44,240 bases of DNA from CAJKWP01 sp964554475 (lineage in GTDB: Bacteria; Bacillota; Clostridia; Christensenellales; UBA1242). Shown piece after piece: positions 8,951 through 16,349 of the stretch (position 1 is its first letter; each line of letters begins with the position of its first letter). The stretch is from assembly GCA_964554475.1 (NCBI GenBank), contig CAZKOT010000006.1, positions 1-44,240 on the forward strand. Direction: 5' to 3'. The notes under the pieces were generated by a model that saw only the letters and a list, made by a program, of their open reading frames with translations, was not told where the DNA came from and did no database searches. A program made the position numbers and the translations under genes.

Positions 8951-10093
8951 TTAACTAATTAACCTTTCAACTTCCACCACATATTCCACAATTATTTTTC
9001 CTGCAAGCATTGTTTCATTATGAAATTCCCTTAACAAAATATCATCATCATTTTTAAGTTCAAGTGATTTTTGTTTTGCCTTTTCAATAATTTGCTCTTT
9101 ATGCTCTAAAAAAGGTTGCTCTATTATTTCAATTTTTGTTTCAAAAAATAAAATTTCTTCTCTATAAATTGGTAAAAAATTGAAATAAGAAATACAAGTT
9201 GTTTTGGTAACAGTTTCAAAACTTTTAAAAGGAGCATCTTTAACATGAGTATTTGTCAAATTTAAGCCTAAAAATTTTAAATTTATAAAACGAATTTGTT
9301 TACCCGTTCTAACTGTTTCAATTCGACTGTTATAATGCTCTTCTTTTGCACAAAGCCACACTCTTGCACTTATTTCTGCTTCAGCTTTAACCCCTCGCTT
9401 ATTACCCGAAAGGTCTATAATAAAAGGTTCAACCAAAATTTCTCCCGCATGAACAATGTCCCCGACTTTAACTTTTAATGTTCCTTGTATTAATGTAATT
9501 TTTGTAATTTCACCCGAAAATTTTGCCTCAAGAGGAGTGAATTTACCCGAATTTTCATATTCTTCATTTAAAATTTTTTCTTTAACTGAAACAATTAAAG
9601 TATTGCCTTTAATGATAATACTAACCAAACTTAAATCATCAAGTTTTTTAATTAATTCTTTTTCCAAATCTTTTGTATTAACATTAGATTTTAGCGCATA
9701 TTTTTTTAAACCACTTTCAAAAAGACAATTTTCTATTTGTGCACTCGTAAGTCGTTCTTCCCCAATAATATTTATTTGAAAAATAAAGAACGAATTTAAA
9801 ATAAAAAAAACAAGTCCGAAAAATAATGCCGAAATAATTCCCCAACTCATTGCAAATTTTTTTAAACGATAAAGTAATCCAAAACGCTTAATACTTTCAA
9901 CATGAAAACCATATTTATTTAAATTTTTTAAAATTGCTTTTTCATTTTTTAAATAAACGCTAAATTGCGCTTCAGTTTGTGAAAAACGTTTAATTTTAAA
10001 AAGAGGATATTTATTTGCTAAATCTGAAAAATTTCGTTCCTGATTAACTCCTTTAATTTTTAACTTTATTCCGCCGAAAAAATGCAATTTCAT
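8951..10093 (-). CDS. yqfD: Sporulation protein YqfD
   Basis: This is a membrane protein of the YqfD family found in endospore formers. There is one transmembrane segment near residues 85-105, with the bulk of the 380-residue protein predicted outside. The start was set to the Met at 10093 because AAAGGAG lies six bases before it; an upstream in-frame ATG at 10111 overlaps that Shine-Dalgarno. It follows yqfC by 33 bases, the conserved order. Its presence implies that the organism can sporulate or descends from spore formers. The biochemical role is not established. Confidence 0.87.
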   Translation of the reverse strand: MKLHFFGGIKLKIKGVNQERNFSDLANKYPLFKIKRFSQTEAQFSVYLKNEKAILKNLNKYGFHVESIKRFGLLYRLKKFAMSWGIISALFFGLVFFILNSFFIFQINIIGEERLTSAQIENCLFESGLKKYALKSNVNTKDLEKELIKKLDDLSLVSIIIKGNTLIVSVKEKILNEEYENSGKFTPLEAKFSGEITKITLIQGTLKVKVGDIVHAGEILVEPFIIDLSGNKRGVKAEAEISARVWLCAKEEHYNSRIETVRTGKQIRFINLKFLGLNLTNTHVKDAPFKSFETVTKTTCISYFNFLPIYREEILFFETKIEIIEQPFLEHKEQIIEKAKQKSLELKNDDDILLREFHNETMLAGKIIVEYVVEVERLIS

Positions 10094-10126
10094 ACGAACT
10101 CCTTTGTTCACTGCAGTGTTTTATCA

Positions 10127-10387
10127 TCAAATTACTTCAAAATTATTGATTTTTCCGCCTACTACAATTGTATTTGCAGTTAATTCTTTTATATATAATT
10201 CTGTTCCCTGTACAATAATAACTGCTCCTTTAACTTTAAAAGTAATGTTTTCTGTCGATAATTTTAAAAGTCCCTTATGTCCTTCAACATAAAGAAATTT
10301 ATTTGAAATCAAAACAATATTGAAATTGCCAAAAAAATTTTTTGGTAAAGAAAATTCTTTTTTTAAACTCTCAAAAAAATTAAACAA
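10127..10387 (-). CDS. yqfC: Sporulation protein YqfC (YabP family), TTG start
   Basis: This small protein of 86 aa contains the YabP/YqfC fold: short beta-strands such as RPS-type ITFKVKGAVIIVQGTEL followed by a C-terminal YIKEL. It is encoded directly before yqfD. The start is TTG at 10385-10387 with AGGAG seven bases upstream. The nearby ATG (10389-10391) is in another frame and stops after three codons. YabP-family proteins act in the mother cell during spore coat or envelope formation. The exact role of YqfC is unknown. Confidence 0.82.
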   Translation of the reverse strand: MFNFFESLKKEFSLPKNFFGNFNIVLISNKFLYVEGHKGLLKLSTENITFKVKGAVIIVQGTELYIKELTANTIVVGGKINNFEVI

Positions 10388-10459
10388 TCATAAACTCCTA
10401 AATAATTTTATGCCCTAAAATTATGATAAATGATAATAAAATATTCTTATTAATTTTTC

Positions 10460-10488
10460 TTGCAAACAGAATTTTTCTATGTTATACT
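10460..10488 (+). promoter_or_regulatory. rpsB-tsf promoter
   Basis: TTGCAA (10460-10465) and TATACT (10483-10488) have a 17-base spacer. The transcript should start near 10495. Confidence 0.7.
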
Positions 10489-10494
10489 TCACTC

Positions 10495-10606
10495 ATGTCA
10501 TTTTAATGACAAATAGGCACTTTTACCCATTTGACAGCGGTTGCCAAAATTTGGTTGTTGTCAGAGTTCAAGGCAAAAGGATGACAAAAAACAAAAGGAG
10601 AAAATC
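10495..10606 (+). promoter_or_regulatory. rpsB 5' leader, candidate S2 autoregulatory RNA
   Basis: About 110 bases of leader contain a hairpin TGTCATT/AATGACA (10496-10512). A second helix pairs TGACA (near 10534) with TGTCA (near 10558) around a GC-richer interior. The Shine-Dalgarno AAAAGGAG is at 10593-10600. Structured leaders that let S2 repress its own operon are known in several bacteria. Assignment here is inference from position and pairing only. Confidence 0.4.
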
Positions 10607-11632
10607 ATGTCAGTTATTTCAATGAAACAATTTTTGGAGGCGGGAGTGCATTTCGGTCATCAGACTCGTAAATGGAATCCAAAAATGAAAAAATACATTT
10701 TCACTTCTCGCAATGATATTCACATTATTAACTTAGAACAAACAACATTATTAGTAGACTCAGCTTACAAGTTTGTTCGTGACATTGTTGCATCAGGAAA
10801 ATCAGTTCTTTTTGTGGGAACAAAAAAACAAGCTCAAGAAGCTGTGAAAGAAGAAGCTTTAAGATGTGGCATGTTTTATGTCAATACACGTTGGTTGGGA
10901 GGATGCTTAACAAATTTAAAAACTATTAAAAAAAGTATAGAAAGATTAAACAAATTAAATCAGATGGAAAAAGTTGGAGAATTCAATCTTCTAACAAAAA
11001 AAGAGGTTTCAATTCTCAAAGCGGAAAGAGATAAACTAGAGGCAAATCTAAGCGGAATCAAGGATATGAGAGATTATCCAGGAGTGATTTTTGTTGTTGA
11101 TCCGAGCAAAGAACATATTTGTGTTAAAGAAGCTATTATTTTAAAAATTCCTATTGTGGCGCTTGTTGACACAAATTGCGATCCAACAGGAATTGATCAT
11201 GTTATTCCAGGCAATGATGATGCAATAAGATCAGTAAAACTTATTACAAGTGCAATTGCTGATGCTTGTATTGAAGCACGTGAAGGAGTTAGCGCAGTCA
11301 TAAAGCCTAAAGATGTAACCGAAGAAGATGTGCTAGATCTAAAGTCTATTTTAGCTGAAGTAAAACCCAATGTTGAACTTGCTGAAAGCGAAGATGAAAA
11401 CAAAAGCAAAAAAAAGAAAAATTCAAATGTTAAAAAAGATGTAAAAAAATTGTCGGAAAATAAAACAACCGAACAAAACGAAGTAAAAAAAGATTCAAAA
11501 ACTGAAAATCAAAAAGAAACAAAAAATATAAAAAAAGAAACTGAAGTAAAAATTGCATCTGAAGCAAAACCTGCAAAAGATGAAAAAAAAGAAAAACAAA
11601 CTGAAAAGAAAACTACTAAGGAGGCCAAATAA
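10607..11632 (+). CDS. rpsB: 30S ribosomal protein S2 with long Lys/Glu-rich tail
   Basis: This is ribosomal protein S2. The N-terminus (MSVISMKQFLEAGVHFGHQT) and the GGCLTN, FVVDP and IVALVDTNCDP blocks are canonical. The start at 10607 has AAAAGGAG six bases before it; an upstream TTG at 10541 in the same frame has no ribosome binding site. The conserved domain ends near residue 235. About 100 further residues form a low-complexity charged tail (many KK, EK and TE pairs), giving 341 aa against about 230-260 in most bacteria. The tail is likely disordered. The stop overlaps the tsf start by one base. Confidence 0.96.
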   Translation: MSVISMKQFLEAGVHFGHQTRKWNPKMKKYIFTSRNDIHIINLEQTTLLVDSAYKFVRDIVASGKSVLFVGTKKQAQEAVKEEALRCGMFYVNTRWLGGCLTNLKTIKKSIERLNKLNQMEKVGEFNLLTKKEVSILKAERDKLEANLSGIKDMRDYPGVIFVVDPSKEHICVKEAIILKIPIVALVDTNCDPTGIDHVIPGNDDAIRSVKLITSAIADACIEAREGVSAVIKPKDVTEEDVLDLKSILAEVKPNVELAESEDENKSKKKKNSNVKKDVKKLSENKTTEQNEVKKDSKTENQKETKNIKKETEVKIASEAKPAKDEKKEKQTEKKTTKEAK

Positions 11633-12282
11633 TGGAATTTACAACTGCTGACATTACAAAACTTCGAAGTACAACTGGAGCCGGAATGATGGATTGTAAA
11701 AAAGCACTTACCGAAACAAAGGGGAATTTTGAAAAGGCAATAGAATATCTCCGTGAAAAAGGTATGGCCGCTGCTGCAAAAAAATCTTCAAGGATTGCCG
11801 CCGAAGGTGTTGTCGGTTCATATATTCATTTAGGTGGAAAGATTGGTGTTTTGGTTGAAATAAATTGCGAAACTGATTTTGTGGCAAAATCAGAATCTTT
11901 TCAAGTTTTGGTAAAAGATATTGCAATGCAGATTGCCGCTTCAAAACCACTTTATATTAAAAGTGAAGAAATTCCCATTGAAATTTTGGAAAAAGAAAAA
12001 GAAATATTAAAAGTTAAAGCAAAAAACGAAGGAAAAAAAGAAGCAATAATTGAAAAAATTGTTGAAGGCGGAATAAAAAAATATTTTCAAGAATTTTGTC
12101 TTTTAGACCAACCCTTTATTAAAAACCCTGATTTAACAATAAATCAATTAATAAACGAAGCAATTCTTTCAATAGGTGAAAAAATTTCAATTAGACGCTT
12201 TGCTCGTTATGAAATGGGCGAAGGACTTGAAAAAAAGAGTGATAACCTCGCTGAAGAAGTTGCAAAACTAACAAAAAAATAA
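11632..12282 (+). CDS. tsf: Elongation factor Ts
   Basis: This is the nucleotide exchange factor for EF-Tu. The N-terminal UBA-like domain with TGAGMMDCKKALTE is at about 16-29. The TDFVAK motif that contacts EF-Tu is near residue 82. The length of 216 aa matches the short Clostridia form rather than the 283-residue E. coli protein. It is translated from AAGGAGG upstream, with its ATG overlapping the rpsB stop, and forms the standard rpsB-tsf operon. A strong terminator follows. Confidence 0.96.
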   Translation: MEFTTADITKLRSTTGAGMMDCKKALTETKGNFEKAIEYLREKGMAAAAKKSSRIAAEGVVGSYIHLGGKIGVLVEINCETDFVAKSESFQVLVKDIAMQIAASKPLYIKSEEIPIEILEKEKEILKVKAKNEGKKEAIIEKIVEGGIKKYFQEFCLLDQPFIKNPDLTINQLINEAILSIGEKISIRRFARYEMGEGLEKKSDNLAEEVAKLTKK

Positions 12283-12287
12283 ATAAC

Positions 12288-12318
12288 AAAAAAAACACAT
12301 TTTTTAATGTGTTTTTTT
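12288..12318 (+). terminator. Terminator of rpsB-tsf
   Basis: AACACATT pairs with AATGTGTT across a four-T loop and is followed by a T-run, directly after the tsf stop. The flanking A-run could make it act on the other strand as well. Confidence 0.85.
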
Positions 12319-12599
12319 ATATTGAAAAATTTATTTTGCATAATACCCTACCCTCGTTTTATTTTCTCAATTTTCATCTTTAACAAATTATAAATGCAAA
12401 AAAATTCTAAAGCACAAAGTTTTTGCTGTACAGTTTAGAGCATTATCAACTCAATTAAAGTTAGTTGCATTTTTTTTTGGCTTGTATGGTTACTGAATGC
12501 GAACATGATGGCGAACTTAAAATAATAAATTTTTTGTATTTTTTTTTTGAAAAGACTTAATTTTAACAAATTATTATGGTTATTTCATACATACTAATA
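12319..12599 (+). other. Non-coding stretch before ddl
   Basis: About 280 AT-rich bases. I see an imperfect inverted repeat TCTAAA...TTTAGA near 12408-12440 and a short direct repeat GCGAAC (12499-12504 and 12511-12516). No convincing gene, riboswitch or consensus promoter is visible. Confidence 0.4.
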
Positions 12600-13691
12600 A
12601 TGAAAAATATTATTATTATTTTCGGAGGGAAAAGTGTTGAGCACGAAGTGTCAATAATAACAGGAAAACAAGTGATTGAAAACATTGACAAATCGCAGTT
12701 TAATCCCATTCCCGTTTACATCGACCGTGAAGGAGTTTGGTGGCACGGAAATGACTTTTCAAAAAAAGAAACTTTTTTGAATTTTGATAAAACTAAACAC
12801 AAAAAAGTTTTTTGTTTTTTCGGTGAAAATTCTCTTTACATAAAAAATTTAATAAGAAAAAAAAGAATTCCGATATTTGCCGCTGTTAATTGCTGTCATG
12901 GCACTAATGGTGAAGATGGAGCCTTACAAGGAATTTTTGAGTGTTTAAACATTCCTTACACAAGTAGCGAAATTTTGGGTAGCAGTCTTTGCATGAACAA
13001 AATTGTAATGAAGCAATTATTTGAATTTTTTAATTATCGCATAACAAGGTATAAAACAGTCAAAAGAGGTGAAGAAATTGACTTAAGCACTATTGTGAAA
13101 GAATTTACATTTCCTCTTTTTGTAAAACCTGCAAATCTAGGAAGTAGCGTGGGAATTAACAAATGTGAAAATGAAGAAGAATTAAAATATGCATTGGAGG
13201 TTGCCCTTAATTTTGATGAGTGGGCAATTATTGAAGAAGCGGTTTTAAATCTGCGGGAAATAAATTGTTCAGTTCAAAGGATTGACGGTAGAATTGAAAC
13301 TTCAGATTTGGAAGAACCGATTTCATGGGAGAAATTTTTAACATTTGAGGAAAAATATATTAACAGGGGCAAAAAAAGCGGACAAAAGCGAAAAATTAAT
13401 GTTGAATTACCAAAAGAACTTGAAGAAGAAATTAGAAAAATTTCAAAAGAATGTTACGAGAAGTTTTTTCTTGACGGCATCATTAGAATAGACTTTCTTT
13501 TTAACAATGAAACAAAACAACTTTACATAAACGAAATTAACACCATTCCGGGCTCACTTTCTTTTTATCTTTGGAAAGGTAAAGGCATTTCATTTAAAAA
13601 ATTAATTTCACTTGCTATAATGCAAGCAATAACCCGTTTTGAAAACAAAAAGAAAAACAAAACCGATTTCCACTCGGATATTTTAAAATAA
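12600..13691 (+). CDS. ddl: D-alanine--D-alanine ligase
   Basis: This is an ATP-grasp enzyme joining two D-Ala for peptidoglycan precursor synthesis. The N-terminus has FGGKSVEHEVSI, and the middle has PANLGSSVGI, a typical ATP-grasp loop. The C-terminal metal and substrate site is INEINTIPGSLSF. The length is 363 aa from the Met at 12600, chosen because the family starts one or two residues before the IIIIFGG strand; an in-frame ATG at 12576 would add eight hydrophobic residues. There is no clear Shine-Dalgarno at either. The gene is not beside murF or other cell-wall genes here. Confidence 0.93.
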   Translation: MKNIIIIFGGKSVEHEVSIITGKQVIENIDKSQFNPIPVYIDREGVWWHGNDFSKKETFLNFDKTKHKKVFCFFGENSLYIKNLIRKKRIPIFAAVNCCHGTNGEDGALQGIFECLNIPYTSSEILGSSLCMNKIVMKQLFEFFNYRITRYKTVKRGEEIDLSTIVKEFTFPLFVKPANLGSSVGINKCENEEELKYALEVALNFDEWAIIEEAVLNLREINCSVQRIDGRIETSDLEEPISWEKFLTFEEKYINRGKKSGQKRKINVELPKELEEEIRKISKECYEKFFLDGIIRIDFLFNNETKQLYINEINTIPGSLSFYLWKGKGISFKKLISLAIMQAITRFENKKKNKTDFHSDILK

Positions 13692-13732
13692 AAATTTTAA
13701 TAAATTTTGATATTCAAAAATCAATTTCCAAC

Positions 13733-14125
13733 TTATTTATTTTCAGTAAAACGTTTCAAGCCACTTTTTAAAAACTCTTCTCTGCTAATTTCAATATCAA
13801 CAATTTTATTATTGACAACATCTCTTTTAATAAACTTATTTTCTGTTGTTGATGTAATGTCTTCTAATTTGTTTATAAAATAAAATTTTGTTAATTTTTG
13901 TAATTCATTATAGTAGTATTTTATATTTTGCTCCAAAAAATTATTTTTCACTTCTAATATTCTTTGTTTGAAATAATTATAATCATTCCACTTTTTAACT
14001 GCATTTTCAATTTTTGTTTTAACAAAAATATAAAACCTTTCGCTATCTGCAGTGTTTAAAGTATCACTGCAATTATCAAGCCAATTTAAAAAAGATTCTT
14101 CAGTTGTGTTATTATGAACAAGCAT
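13733..14125 (-). CDS. Hypothetical protein, 130 aa
   Basis: I do not recognise this protein. It is charged, rich in Asn, Lys, Phe and Tyr, lacks a signal peptide or membrane segment, and looks mostly helical. A GAGGT Shine-Dalgarno stands six bases before the ATG, which supports it as real. It is convergent with ddl and divergent from rsmD. Confidence 0.6.
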   Translation of the reverse strand: MLVHNNTTEESFLNWLDNCSDTLNTADSERFYIFVKTKIENAVKKWNDYNYFKQRILEVKNNFLEQNIKYYYNELQKLTKFYFINKLEDITSTTENKFIKRDVVNNKIVDIEISREEFLKSGLKRFTENK

Positions 14126-14191
14126 TTTTACCTCAAGATATTTTAAAATATTAGAAATTGTTCTATTAGCATATTAGCATATTTATTTCAA

Positions 14192-14220
14192 ATTACAAAG
14201 TTTTTATATTATGCTATAAT
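14192..14220 (+). promoter_or_regulatory. Promoter of rsmD, leaderless
   Basis: TATAAT (14215-14220) ends six bases before the rsmD ATG. A weak -35 (ATTACA, 14192-14197) sits 17 bases upstream. No Shine-Dalgarno exists. Confidence 0.5.
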
Positions 14221-14226
14221 ATTTTT

Positions 14227-14754
14227 ATGAAAATCATTGCTGGTAAATTTAAAGGAACAATTTTATTTTCTCCAGATAAATCAAAAAAAGTTCGCCCAAC
14301 CGCTTCAATGGTTCGGGAAGCTCTTTTTTGCAAACTTCAAAACGATTTAGAAAATGCCCGCGTTCTTGATTTATTTTGTGGTAGTGGAGCATTAGGAATT
14401 GAAGCGATTTCGCGTGGAGCGAATGAAGCTATATTTGTTGACAATAATTATAAAAGCATTCAATTAACAAAACAAAATTTGACAAAATTAAACCTTCAAA
14501 TGCCAGTTTTTAAAGCTGATTTTAAAATATTTTTAAATTCTCATGAAAGACCGTTTGACATTATTTTTTTAGACCCGCCTTATGCGAAAAATTATTATTC
14601 GCTTTGTTTAAAACTAATTTATGAGCGAAATCTATTAAAAAAAGACGGGATTATTATTTGTGAACATGATGCAAAAGAAGAAATCAAAACTGAATATTTT
14701 AAAATTTTTGACATAAAAAAATATGGTAGTAAAAAACTTAGTTTTCTACAATAA
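14227..14754 (+). CDS. rsmD: 16S rRNA (guanine-966-N2)-methyltransferase RsmD
   Basis: This is a class I SAM-dependent methyltransferase for G966 of 16S rRNA. The start MKIIAGKFKGTILFSP and the RPTASMVREALF block are family signatures. The SAM-binding loop is VLDLFCGSGALGIEAISRGA. The catalytic DPPY is in IIFLDPPYAKNYY near residue 117. The length of 175 aa is slightly short but normal. In many Bacillota coaD follows, but here the next gene is convergent and unrelated. The TATAAT lies only six bases before the ATG. Confidence 0.94.
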   Translation: MKIIAGKFKGTILFSPDKSKKVRPTASMVREALFCKLQNDLENARVLDLFCGSGALGIEAISRGANEAIFVDNNYKSIQLTKQNLTKLNLQMPVFKADFKIFLNSHERPFDIIFLDPPYAKNYYSLCLKLIYERNLLKKDGIIICEHDAKEEIKTEYFKIFDIKKYGSKKLSFLQ

Positions 14755-14859
14755 ACTTGAATGTTATTAATTAATATTATTTTTTATAAAAAAATATTGA
14801 AATATGAAATTTCAAAAGAAAAACTCATTGTCGACAATATTTTATTATTCAAAATTTTG

Positions 14860-15393
14860 CTAATCCAAAACTTCACAATATGTATTTTTTACTGTTTTTT
14901 TATCAAAATCAACAATAGTTAAAATTTTGCTTTTTCCTTGAGGTTTTTCTGTTTTTGAAATGTCGGAATTCATAACTGTTTCAAAAGTACTGATTTCTTG
15001 AATGTTGTCAAGTCCGCTGTCCCAAATACGACATTCTGTTAAAACAACTTTTATCAAAACCTCGTCGGTTAAACTTGAGTAATGCCCATAAGATTTTGGA
15101 TGCTTTTTTTTAAAAATTTCAATAAATTTTGGAAAATCAATTGGATGTCCTAATATTTCTGCTTTACCCTTAAAGTAATAATCACCCAATGCAATTGCAA
15201 CATTTTTATTTTCTTTTATATTGTTAATCTTTTCAAATGTTCTGTCGGTTTGAATGTAAACATCAAGTCCAATATTAATTAAACAGTCCTGACTCGCTGA
15301 AACAATTCCATCTTTATCAGATGTTGCAAAAACACCATATTTTGCGTTTTCCAAAACTCTTTCAATTTTTTTAACCAATAATTGGTATTCCAT
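14860..15393 (-). CDS. Pyridoxamine-5'-phosphate-oxidase-like FMN-binding split-barrel protein
   Basis: This 177-aa protein has the flavin split-barrel layout: an N-terminal helix, then strands AKYGVFATSDKDGIVSAS, a YIQTDRTFEKINNIKENKNVAIAL block typical of the family, and a C-terminal strand region with WDSG. It probably binds FMN or a related cofactor. The substrate is unknown and it is not the true PdxH enzyme. The Met at 15393 was preferred because AGGGGG is eight bases before it; the in-frame ATG at 15399 is only two bases from that Shine-Dalgarno. Confidence 0.75.
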   Translation of the reverse strand: MEYQLLVKKIERVLENAKYGVFATSDKDGIVSASQDCLINIGLDVYIQTDRTFEKINNIKENKNVAIALGDYYFKGKAEILGHPIDFPKFIEIFKKKHPKSYGHYSSLTDEVLIKVVLTECRIWDSGLDNIQEISTFETVMNSDISKTEKPQGKSKILTIVDFDKKTVKNTYCEVLD

Positions 15394-15598
15394 ACGCATA
15401 TCCCCCTATCTTCACTTTTAATTTTAGTTTAGCAAAAAGAACTTTTTTCAGCAAATAAAACTTAAATATGCTTTAAAATTATTTAAACTGTTTTATTTAT
15501 AATAAATTAATAAGATAAGCAATAATAATTATGTATAAGCTTATTTAAATTTAACTGTTATGGAGACCTGAAAAGTGAGGGCGAAGCGAAAGCACTAA

Positions 15599-16318
15599 TC
15601 AAAATAATATTATTTCACTATTAAGAATCTTTTTTCTCTCTTTCCAATCTGGCATAAACTTACTTAAAAAATTATAAAAATCTTTGTTGTGGAAGCGATA
15701 TTTCAAATGTGTTAATTCATGCAAAATAACGTATTGAATTTGTGCAACTTCAGCTTTAAATAAATGTTCATTTAAAGTAATAACTCTTTTCGTTAAATTA
15801 CATGAACCCCACATTGAACTCATTTTTTTGATTTTCAAAGTGGGAAAACAAGCATTTTCATTCTTAAAAATTTTATCAAATATTATTTTTAATTCTTTTT
15901 GAAAAACTTCCCTTACTCTCTCTCTTTTCCAATCTAGAAAAATTTTTGTGACGAGTTCGTTGTCATCAAGTTTTTGAGTTGTCAAGTAAATATTATTTTC
16001 ATCGGTAGTAATGCTGTTCTTTCCATAATTAAAAACAACCTGCTTTTCTTTGCCAAACATTTTAATAACTCCACCATTTTTTAAACAATTTGTATTCTTA
16101 GAAAAATTGAATAATTTAAATTTTTCAAGATGTTTGTTAATCCAACATACTTTTTCAATTAAAAACTTGTTAATCCAAATATCGTTTACTCTAACGGGAG
16201 CTGACAAAGTAACAGTTAAATCTCTTTTAACCTTTAAATGAACATTCTTAATTTTTTTCTTTTCAACAATAATTGGAATATTTTCAAAAATACCATTAAT
16301 TTTTTTTAAAAATTTCAT
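15599..16318 (-). CDS. YgjP/SprT-like (DUF45) zinc metallopeptidase-type protein
   Basis: This 239-aa protein shows the zinc motif HELTHLKYRFHNKDF (HExxH with a third His) near residue 201, preceded by the family block MSSMWGSCNLTKRVITLN. The N-terminal half has strands like VHLKVKRDLTVTLSAP common to YgjP-family proteins. Cytoplasmic; the substrate is unknown. GGAG stands six bases before the ATG. The gene begins 31 bases after the alaS stop on the same strand and may be co-transcribed. Confidence 0.85.
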   Translation of the reverse strand: MKFLKKINGIFENIPIIVEKKKIKNVHLKVKRDLTVTLSAPVRVNDIWINKFLIEKVCWINKHLEKFKLFNFSKNTNCLKNGGVIKMFGKEKQVVFNYGKNSITTDENNIYLTTQKLDDNELVTKIFLDWKRERVREVFQKELKIIFDKIFKNENACFPTLKIKKMSSMWGSCNLTKRVITLNEHLFKAEVAQIQYVILHELTHLKYRFHNKDFYNFLSKFMPDWKERKKILNSEIILF

Positions 16319-16349
16319 TCATACTCCATTTATGTTTTGTCTATTGTTA

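Noticed and set aside
10541..10606. N-terminally extended S2 from an upstream TTG
   Set aside because: No ribosome binding site at the TTG, and the added residues would translate the structured leader; the ATG at 10607 has AAAAGGAG.
12487..12561. 24-codon ORF before ddl
   Set aside because: No Shine-Dalgarno, and it runs through a poly-T stretch; not supported as a leader peptide.
14827..14838. Palindrome ATTGTCGACAAT as a Spo0A box
   Set aside because: It lies between two gene ends (convergent rsmD and split-barrel gene) and matches the box only partly; no promoter nearby.
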